DNA from: Candidatus Nitrosopelagicus sp.
GTDB lineage: Archaea; Thermoproteota; Nitrososphaeria; Nitrososphaerales; Nitrosopumilaceae
Direction: 5' to 3'
Length of the DNA: 11,905 nt
NCBI GenBank assembly: GCA_018691945.1
Contig: JABHJJ010000096.1
Location: forward strand, 1-11,905
The position numbers and the translations under genes were made by a program. Each line of letters begins with the position of its first letter. Positions within the stretch are counted from its first letter, which is position 1. This document shows positions 6,883 to 11,905 of the stretch, one piece after another. Below the pieces are notes generated by a model. The model was not told the origin of the DNA, did not search any database, and worked only from the letters and a program-made list of their open reading frames with translations.

Positions 6883-7638
6883 TTACTTTGGCCCCTGATG
6901 TCTTAATGCAGCAAGAATCTCTTTTTCAAATTGCGACAGATTTTCATCTTCCGCAACACGAGGTCGTTTGTAATCAATGTCAAGTGATTTTTTTACAACA
7001 GATGGTCTATGACTAAATACTGCAACACGCGAACCAAGCACAGCCGCCTCAGGTACATTATGTGTTACAAATATTATGGTCTTTTTTGTTTTCTGCCAAA
7101 TCATTTGCATTTCAACTAATAGTAAATCTCGAGTCTGAGAATCAAGTGCAGCAAATGGCTCATCCATTAGTAATACATCAGGATCCATAACTAATGCACG
7201 TGCAATAGCGACACGTTGTTTCATTCCTGTAGAAAGTTGATACGTGTATGAATTTGCAAATTGAGATAATTGCATCATGTCAAGATATCTTTTGGATATA
7301 TCATGACGCTCATTCTCAGGTATGCCTGCAACTTTTAAACCATATTCAACATTATCTTCTACAGTTAACCATGGAAATAATGCACCTTCTTGGAATACCA
7401 TTATTCTGTCGGGTCCAGTGTTAACAAGTTTTTTTCCATCAAGTAATATTTCTCCTTCATCTGGTTTTTCCAATCCTGCCAAAATTCTAAGAAATGTTGA
7501 TTTTCCACATCCAGATGGGCCAACGATACAAACAAACTCCCCATCATTAACAGTTAGATTTACGCCACCAATTGCTTTGAGAGGTTTACCATCATGCTGA
7601 AAATATTTTACAATATTTTTTGCTTCTATTTTACCCAT
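6883..7638 (-). CDS. ABC transporter ATP-binding protein, SsuB/TauB/NrtD type
   Basis: 251 residues with a full set of ABC ATPase motifs: Walker A GPSGCGKST (40-48), Q-loop Q83, signature LSTGMKQR (135-142), Walker B VLLMDEP (155-161) with catalytic E160, and switch H193. The T in LSTG is common in this importer branch. The protein hydrolyses ATP to drive import through the adjacent permease. ATG 7638 is preferred because GAGG at 7648-7651 lies 9 nt upstream and MGKIEAKN is a natural beginning. An in-frame ATG at 7653 would add five residues and would swallow that binding site. From 7638 the gene overlaps the end of the binding-protein gene by 8 nt. The residues after 225 form a short C-terminal extension rather than a separate regulatory domain. 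Confidence 0.92.
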   Translation of the reverse strand: MGKIEAKNIVKYFQHDGKPLKAIGGVNLTVNDGEFVCIVGPSGCGKSTFLRILAGLEKPDEGEILLDGKKLVNTGPDRIMVFQEGALFPWLTVEDNVEYGLKVAGIPENERHDISKRYLDMMQLSQFANSYTYQLSTGMKQRVAIARALVMDPDVLLMDEPFAALDSQTRDLLLVEMQMIWQKTKKTIIFVTHNVPEAAVLGSRVAVFSHRPSVVKKSLDIDYKRPRVAEDENLSQFEKEILAALRHQGPK

Positions 7639-8662
7639 CGTGATTTTCCTCATTTGATGTCACTGATATATTTTCATGATAGAAGATTCCATCAAGGGTA
7701 TAACCATCACGTCCAAGATATCCAAGTACATCAGCACGTTCAGCAAATGTGTACACCGAATTTTCTAATAGTTCAGATGTAATTATTATGTTCGAGAATG
7801 ATTTTTCCACAATATTTTCAGGTAACGTTCGTCCCATATAGCTTTTCAAAAATTCGTTGTAAAGTTTTTTGGACTCATCAGGATGATCATTTATCCATTG
7901 GACAGTTTTTTCATTTGCGTTTATCCATTTTTTAATTATTTCAGGATTTTTTTCAATGTAATCTGATCTTCCGATTAGCAATACAGATGAAAATTGATTG
8001 TCTGGCCAGAATTGATTTTCATCAAATAAACGAACTCCATCCAATTCCTCAACTAACATAGTTGCCCAAGGTTCAGGAACCCATGCACCATCAATGTCAC
8101 CCTTTGCAAAAAGTGTGTAAATGTCAGGATTTGCAATATTCAAGACAAATACATCACCTCCCTTTTCAGCAGGAATTAAACCATTTTCTGCAAGATAATG
8201 GCGAAGGGACACATCTTGTGTGTTACTAATTTGAGGAGCTGCAACTCTCTTTCCAGAATAATTTTCAATTGATTCCAGTCCAGAGTTTTTTTGTATTACA
8301 AAACTTGCCCCACCATTTGCTGCACCTGCAAGAATTTTCAAGTCATTACCATCAGACTTCAAAAAACCATTGATTACAGGACCAGGTCCAACATATGCAA
8401 TGTCAACAGAATTTGAAAAAATTGATTCAATTACTTGAGGACCACTATCAAATATTTTGATTTCTATGTCTAAGTCATCATGTAAATTATCTGCAAAAGT
8501 TTGAGTTTCCATTCCTACAATTGGAACTGCATGAACAATACTTGGGAAAAAGGCTACACGTATTTTGTTTTGAGAGTCATCAGTAGAATCTTGAGTCAGG
8601 CCTATGAGAGCGATAATTCCAACAATCGCAATTACAATACCAACCAAATATGGGATTTTCAT
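7631..8662 (-). CDS. ABC transporter substrate-binding protein, SsuA/NrtA/THI5-like
   Basis: 343 residues. A hydrophobic segment (residues 4-22) acts as membrane anchor or signal peptide. There is no lipobox cysteine, so the protein is probably tethered by that helix outside the membrane. The mature part begins KIRVAFFPSIVHAVPIVGME (33-52), the usual first strand and helix of the family. It continues with DIAYVGPGPVINGFLKS (87-103), ISNTQDVSLR (145-154) and DGAWVPEPWA (191-200), all hallmarks of the aliphatic-sulfonate, nitrate, bicarbonate and thiamine-precursor binding proteins. The ligand cannot be chosen from sequence, and no sulfonate monooxygenase, nitrate reductase or thiamine gene is nearby. 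It is the first gene of the transporter operon. A TATA-like ATTTAA lies about 25 nt before ATG 8662, suggesting a leaderless message. Confidence 0.87.
   Translation of the reverse strand: MKIPYLVGIVIAIVGIIALIGLTQDSTDDSQNKIRVAFFPSIVHAVPIVGMETQTFADNLHDDLDIEIKIFDSGPQVIESIFSNSVDIAYVGPGPVINGFLKSDGNDLKILAGAANGGASFVIQKNSGLESIENYSGKRVAAPQISNTQDVSLRHYLAENGLIPAEKGGDVFVLNIANPDIYTLFAKGDIDGAWVPEPWATMLVEELDGVRLFDENQFWPDNQFSSVLLIGRSDYIEKNPEIIKKWINANEKTVQWINDHPDESKKLYNEFLKSYMGRTLPENIVEKSFSNIIITSELLENSVYTFAERADVLGYLGRDGYTLDGIFYHENISVTSNEENHDG
7648..7651 (-). promoter_or_regulatory. Ribosome binding site of the ABC ATPase
   Basis: GAGG on the minus strand lies 9 nt before ATG 7638, inside the last codons of the binding-protein gene. 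It favours ATG 7638 over ATG 7653. Confidence 0.5.
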
Positions 8663-8684
8663 AAAACAGCGTTATACCTGAAAG

Positions 8685-8690
8685 TTAAAT
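8685..8690 (-). promoter_or_regulatory. Candidate TATA box for the ABC importer operon
   Basis: ATTTAA on the minus strand is centred about 25 nt before ATG 8662. There is no Shine-Dalgarno motif before that ATG, which fits leaderless initiation. Confidence 0.45.
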
Positions 8691-8717
8691 AGCCATCGAA
8701 TTTTAGCTATAGCTATT
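8688..8717. promoter_or_regulatory. Palindrome cluster upstream of the ABC operon, possible operator
   Basis: TAGCTATAGCTA (8704-8715) is a perfect 12-bp palindrome. AATAGC (8688-8693) and GCTATT (8712-8717) form a further inverted pair, so the unit AGCTAT/GCTAT recurs in both orientations just upstream of the ABC operon TATA box. It lies between divergent genes and is a reasonable regulator-binding candidate. No regulator gene is in the window. Confidence 0.35.
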
Positions 8718-8750
8718 CATTTTCTAAATAGAATCTTGAGCCCAAAAAAG

Positions 8751-8768
8751 TTTATCATAAAAGATAAA
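8751..8768 (+). promoter_or_regulatory. Candidate argG promoter region
   Basis: TTTATCATAA (8751-8760) is TATA-like and would give a leader of roughly 15 nt before ATG 8797. TTTATC (8751-8756) and GATAAA (8763-8768) are inverted around a 6-nt spacer. Weak evidence. Confidence 0.3.
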
Positions 8769-8796
8769 TGCCCACATACATTCAAACAGTTGCATT

Positions 8797-9972
8797 ATGA
8801 AACAAAAATCAATACTTGCATTTTCAGGAGGACTGGATACATCAGTAGTTGTAAAATATATGCAAGACATGCACAACATGGATGTAATTACAGTAACAGT
8901 TGACGTAGGTCAAGGAGATGATAATAATAAAATTGCAAGGAAAGCAAAAAAACTTGGAGTTAAGAAACATTACAATATCGATGCAAAAAAAGAATTTGTT
9001 ACAGATTATATCTTTCCGGCAATTAAGGCTAATGCATTATATCAAAAGAAATATTGCCTTGCAACTGCACTAGCAAGACCATTGATTGCACATAAAGTAC
9101 TCGATGTTGCAAAAAAAGAAAAAGTTTCATCATTAGCACATGGTTGTTCAGGTAAAGGAAATGATCAAGTACGTTTTGATAATACGTTAAGGGCAGGATC
9201 TAATCTTCCAATCATTGCACCAATTCGTGATATGAACCTAGACCGCGAGACAGAATTAAAGTTTGCAAAAAAACATGGAATTGAGATAGATGATGTTGCA
9301 AAAAAATTTAGTATTGATCAAAATTTATGGGGAAGAGCAATTGAAGGTGGAGTTTTAGAAAATCCATTCAATGAACCACCGGATGATGCATTTATTTGGA
9401 TTAAAACAAAGAATTTACCTGATAAGCCTACCTATTTGAAGATCAAATTTAGTAAAGGAATTCCAATTGAAGTAGATGGTAAGAAATTACCCCCAGTGAA
9501 ATTAGTGGAATATATCAATAAAAAAGCAGGTTCCAACGGAGTAGGGATAGTTGATCATATTGAAGATAGAGTGGTTGGAATAAAATCTCGAGAAGTCTAT
9601 GAAACACCAGCTGCAATTTGTCTAATTGAAGCACATTCAGATCTTGAAAAAATGGTACATACAAAACATGAAACAAAATTCAAGACATTAGTTGATGATG
9701 AATGGGCATGGTTAGTTTATTCAGGTTTATGGGATGACCCATTGAGAAAAGAATTGGATGAGTTCATAGAACAGGCTCAAAAACGTGTGACAGGAACTGT
9801 AAAACTAAAACTACACAAAGGAAATGTCAGAGTAGTTGGAAGGGAATCAAAATATTCCCTGTATAGTCACGATATAGCCACTTACGGAAAAAATTCTACA
9901 TTTGATCAGAAATTAGCAAAAGGATTCGTCGAATTGTGGGGAATGCAGTCAACAGAAGCTAATAAATTCTAG
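8797..9972 (+). CDS. argG: Argininosuccinate synthase
   Basis: 391 residues, close to the usual 400. The N-terminal nucleotide-binding PP-loop is AFSGGLDTSV (8-17), and the second hallmark, HGCSGKGNDQVRFD, sits at 114-127. The enzyme joins citrulline and aspartate, using ATP, to make argininosuccinate in the penultimate step of arginine synthesis, in the cytoplasm as a tetramer. The ATG at 8797 puts the PP-loop at its normal distance from the N-terminus. It opens a run of four genes on the same strand, with lysW only 20 nt downstream. That ties arginine synthesis to the carrier-protein enzymes. Argininosuccinate lyase (argH) is not seen in the window. Confidence 0.96.
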   Translation: MKQKSILAFSGGLDTSVVVKYMQDMHNMDVITVTVDVGQGDDNNKIARKAKKLGVKKHYNIDAKKEFVTDYIFPAIKANALYQKKYCLATALARPLIAHKVLDVAKKEKVSSLAHGCSGKGNDQVRFDNTLRAGSNLPIIAPIRDMNLDRETELKFAKKHGIEIDDVAKKFSIDQNLWGRAIEGGVLENPFNEPPDDAFIWIKTKNLPDKPTYLKIKFSKGIPIEVDGKKLPPVKLVEYINKKAGSNGVGIVDHIEDRVVGIKSREVYETPAAICLIEAHSDLEKMVHTKHETKFKTLVDDEWAWLVYSGLWDDPLRKELDEFIEQAQKRVTGTVKLKLHKGNVRVVGRESKYSLYSHDIATYGKNSTFDQKLAKGFVELWGMQSTEANKF

Positions 9973-9977
9973 AGATT

Positions 9978-9981
9978 GGTG
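9978..9981 (+). promoter_or_regulatory. Possible ribosome binding site of lysW
   Basis: GGTG lies 11 nt before the lysW ATG at 9993, followed by an A9 run. The spacing is slightly long. Confidence 0.35.
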
Positions 9982-9992
9982 CAAAAAAAAAT

Positions 9993-10160
9993 ATGAATTG
10001 TCCAGAATGTGATGCAAATATGAATATCCCAGAGGATGCCGCTGTAGGTGAAATTGTTTCTTGTGGAGATTGTGGTGCAGACTATGAAATCTCAAAGAAA
10101 GAAGATTCCAATATTGAATTGAAAGAAGCAGAAACAGTAGGCGAAGACTGGGGAGAGTAA
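9993..10160 (+). CDS. lysW: LysW amino-group carrier protein
   Basis: A 55-residue acidic protein. It has two CxxC pairs, C3/C6 (MNCPEC) and C24/C27 (SCGDCG), that form a zinc-binding N-terminal globule, and it ends exactly in EDWGE. That C-terminal pentapeptide is the family hallmark: its last glutamate carries the amino group of alpha-aminoadipate or glutamate as an isopeptide and shields it during synthesis of lysine or ornithine. The acidic surface is thought to dock the basic entrances of LysX, LysZ, LysY and LysJ/K. The gene lies 20 nt after argG and directly abuts the ligase gene with no spacer. Its final codons contain the purine-rich ribosome binding site of that ligase. Confidence 0.95.
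   Translation: MNCPECDANMNIPEDAAVGEIVSCGDCGADYEISKKEDSNIELKEAETVGEDWGE
10150..10155 (+). promoter_or_regulatory. Ribosome binding site of the LysX/ArgX gene inside lysW
   Basis: GGGGAG, with GGAG at 10152-10155, lies 5 nt before the TTG start at 10161. It is made by the Trp-Gly-Glu codons that encode the obligatory LysW C-terminus. Confidence 0.55.
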
Positions 10161-11015
10161 TTGCAGAAAATTTGCATAGTATTTGATAGATTAAGAACTG
10201 AGGAAAAACTACTGCAAAAAAATGCAGAAGAACTTGGTTATGAAACCTCTATGATCGATGCAAAGATTACTAGTTTTAACACAGACAGTAAACCTGAAAG
10301 CTATCAATTTGGAGATGTAGTCTTAGAACGTTGTGTAAGTTATTACCGTGGATTACATTTCACAGCATGTTTAGAATTCATGGACATACCAGTGATTAAC
10401 AAATTTGATGTTGCAAACACCTGTGGAAATAAAATGATAACATCAATGTTGTTAAAGAAAAATAACATTCCTACTCCAAAGACATACTTTTCTTTTTCAG
10501 CAGAAGCAGCATTAGAAAATTTTGAAAACGTTGGATATCCACTAGTCATAAAACCAATAATTGGAAGTTGGGGAAGAAGTGTCATGCCAGTTAAAGATAA
10601 AGATACAGCAGAAGCTGTAATTGAAAACAGACAAGTGACAGATGGACCACAGGATAGAATTTATTATTTACAAGAGATGATTGATCGTCCACCACGAGAT
10701 ATTCGAGTTATCACTGTTGGTGATCAAGCCATATCAGCAATGTATAGAAAATCATCTGGAGGTTTTAAAACAAATATTGCGCTAGGAGCAGACCCAGAAC
10801 TTTGTGAAATTACAAAAGAAATTGAAGATTTGTGTGAAAAAACATCAAAAGCAGTAGGTGGAGGAATTCTAGGAATTGACTTGATGGAAGACAAAAAAAG
10901 AGGCTTAGTTGTACACGAGGTAAATAATACGGTGGAGTTTAAGGGATTGGTAAAAGTCTCAAAGAAAAACATTCCAAAAGAGATGATCGACTATGCAGTT
11001 CGAAATATCAAGTAA
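10161..11015 (+). CDS. lysX: LysW-linked ATP-grasp ligase (LysX or ArgX)
   Basis: 284 residues, typical for the LysX/ArgX/RimK-like family. ATP-grasp features are KPIIGSWGRSV (131-141) for nucleotide binding and HEVNNTVEFKG (252-262) with the metal-binding Glu and Asn. D240 in GIDLM is a further conserved position. The enzyme uses ATP to attach alpha-aminoadipate (LysX) or glutamate (ArgX) to the C-terminal glutamate of LysW, whose gene abuts it. The TTG start at 10161 is required: KICIVFDR (3-10) is the first conserved strand, and the first in-frame ATG is residue 31. A ribosome binding site precedes it. I cannot decide between LysX and ArgX. The position beside argG leaves arginine or dual use open, so the symbol is provisional. 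Confidence 0.88.
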   Translation: MQKICIVFDRLRTEEKLLQKNAEELGYETSMIDAKITSFNTDSKPESYQFGDVVLERCVSYYRGLHFTACLEFMDIPVINKFDVANTCGNKMITSMLLKKNNIPTPKTYFSFSAEAALENFENVGYPLVIKPIIGSWGRSVMPVKDKDTAEAVIENRQVTDGPQDRIYYLQEMIDRPPRDIRVITVGDQAISAMYRKSSGGFKTNIALGADPELCEITKEIEDLCEKTSKAVGGGILGIDLMEDKKRGLVVHEVNNTVEFKGLVKVSKKNIPKEMIDYAVRNIK

Positions 11016-11030
11016 TAATGGCAATTACTG

Positions 11031-11047
11031 TTAAATTATGCTTTTTT
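11031..11047 (+). promoter_or_regulatory. Possible internal promoter before lysY, with T-run
   Basis: TTAAATTA (11031-11038) begins 28 nt before the lysY ATG at 11059, the spacing of a leaderless promoter. T6 at 11042-11047 could also act as a termination signal for the upstream transcript. Either, both or neither may be real. The 43-nt gap is the widest in this gene block. Confidence 0.3.
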
Positions 11048-11058
11048 AGGAATAGATT

Positions 11059-11905
11059 ATGAAAGTAGGGATTGTTGGAGCCTCAGGATATGTTGGAGGA
11101 GAAGTTCTTAGATTACTTCTAAGCCATCCTAAAGTTGAAGTTTCAATGGTAACATCAAGACAACATGTAGGAAAATTTCTACATAAAGCTCAACCTAGTC
11201 TTAGAGGATTTACTGATTTAAAATTTTCAGAATTAGACTATGAAAAAATGAGTGATGCATGTGATATAGTTTTCACCGCAGTCCCACATGGTACCGCAAC
11301 TGAAATCGTAAAAGCATTGTATGACAGAGGAATGAAAATTATAGATTTGAGTGCAGATTATCGTTTGCATAACCCAGAAGACTATGGAAAATGGTATGGA
11401 TGGGAACACCCACATCCAGATTATTTAGAAAAATCAGTATTTGGAGTACCTGAATTGCATAGAGAAGAAATTAAAAAATCACAGTTAGTTTCATGTCCAG
11501 GATGTATGGCAGTAACTTCTATGCTTGCATTAAATCCACTAATCAAAAATAATTTAATTGATGAAGAGCACATTGTTGTTGATTCAAAAATTGGGTCTTC
11601 AGGTGCAGGTGCAGGTGCAGGAACAGCACATGCAATGCGTGCAGGAGTTATCAGACCATACAAACCAGCAAAGCATAGACATACAGGAGAAATTGAACAG
11701 GAATTAAGTCAAACAGCAGGAAGAAAGATCAAAGTATCCATGAGTCCTCATGCAGTGGATGTAGTTCGAGGAATTTTATGTACAAACCATACATTCCTTA
11801 AAAAAGATATTGATGAAAAAGAACTCTGGAAAATATACAGAGCAGAATATAGTGAAGAACGATTTATCAGATTGATTAGAGATAAAGATGGTTTACATAA
11901 ATTCC
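11059..11905 (+). CDS. lysY: LysW-aminoadipyl/glutamyl phosphate reductase (LysY/ArgC), C-terminally cut by window edge
   Basis: 282 codons are visible, from ATG 11059 to the right edge, so most of a roughly 345-residue family member is present. GIVGASGYVGGE (4-15) is the NAD(P)-binding loop. VPHG (75-78) and IIDLSADYRL (94-103) are ArgC hallmarks. SCPGCMAV (145-152) carries the catalytic cysteine, C149, in place of the common PGCYPT. KHRHTGEIEQE (205-215) and SPHAVDVVRGI (229-239) match the dimer and active-site regions, including the conserved histidine. The enzyme reduces the phosphorylated LysW-bound side chain to a semialdehyde with NADPH. In classical ArgC the substrate is free N-acetylglutamyl phosphate. 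Adjacency to lysW and the ligase points to LysW-bound substrates, for lysine, arginine or both. Confidence 0.9.
   Translation, partial: MKVGIVGASGYVGGEVLRLLLSHPKVEVSMVTSRQHVGKFLHKAQPSLRGFTDLKFSELDYEKMSDACDIVFTAVPHGTATEIVKALYDRGMKIIDLSADYRLHNPEDYGKWYGWEHPHPDYLEKSVFGVPELHREEIKKSQLVSCPGCMAVTSMLALNPLIKNNLIDEEHIVVDSKIGSSGAGAGAGTAHAMRAGVIRPYKPAKHRHTGEIEQELSQTAGRKIKVSMSPHAVDVVRGILCTNHTFLKKDIDEKELWKIYRAEYSEERFIRLIRDKDGLHKF

Noticed and set aside
9983..9991. A9 run before lysW
   Set aside because: It is AT-rich spacer in an AT-rich genome. On the plus strand it is not a T-run terminator, and the gene block continues through it.
11602..11619. Tandem GGTGCA repeat (three units)
   Set aside because: It encodes the glycine/alanine-rich loop SGAGAGAG of the reductase, where family members also have Gly-rich sequence. 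It is too short to call a functional repeat.
1..11905. CRISPR arrays, tRNA or rRNA genes, insertion sequences, phage or defence genes
   Set aside because: No regularly spaced repeats, cloverleaf candidates, transposase motifs or terminal inverted repeats were seen by eye. The window is almost entirely metabolic and transport coding sequence.

Overview
The window looks like a low-GC genome segment of an ammonia-oxidising archaeon of the Nitrosopumilus type (Nitrososphaerota/Thaumarchaeota). Three things point there: a secreted protein ending in the PEFG-CTERM sorting signal typical of these archaea, an argG-lysW-lysX-lysY block using the LysW amino-group carrier, and a methionine synthase split over separate polypeptides. 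Candidate TATA boxes sit about 25-28 nt before several start codons, and non-ATG starts are frequent. Both suit an archaeon with leaderless mRNAs. The species cannot be fixed from the sequence alone.

Region 1 (1-2856, minus strand) is a methionine-synthesis operon read leftward: a short MetF-like methylenetetrahydrofolate reductase, a stand-alone zinc-type homocysteine methyltransferase module whose TTG start overlaps the upstream stop, and a separate protein carrying the methyltetrahydrofolate-binding module of MetH, cut by the window edge. Together they would reduce the C1 unit and pass its methyl group to homocysteine.

Region 2 (2937-6130, plus strand) holds a surface protein with signal peptide, beta-rich ectodomain and PEFG-CTERM tail, then a CoA-pyrophosphatase-type Nudix hydrolase overlapping it by 4 nt, then an MFS exporter or importer. 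The MFS gene collides tail-to-tail with region 3, overlapping it by 20 nt.

Region 3 (6111-8662, minus strand) is a complete SsuABC/TauABC/NrtABC-type ABC importer in the order binding protein, ATPase, permease. The genes are tightly coupled, with visible ribosome binding sites. Nothing adjacent identifies the substrate.

Region 4 (8797 to the end, plus strand) is argG, lysW (55 codons), a LysX/ArgX ligase and an ArgC/LysY reductase cut by the right edge. ArgG belongs to arginine synthesis, while the LysW-linked enzymes can serve lysine, arginine or both. The block therefore joins the two pathways.

No stretch over about 140 bases lacks a gene. I see no tRNA, rRNA, CRISPR array, insertion sequence or phage gene. 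The window reads as core metabolism plus transport, and I did not find a convincing undescribed system. The most useful leads are the split methionine synthase, the PEFG-CTERM/Nudix pair, and the dual-use carrier-protein block.
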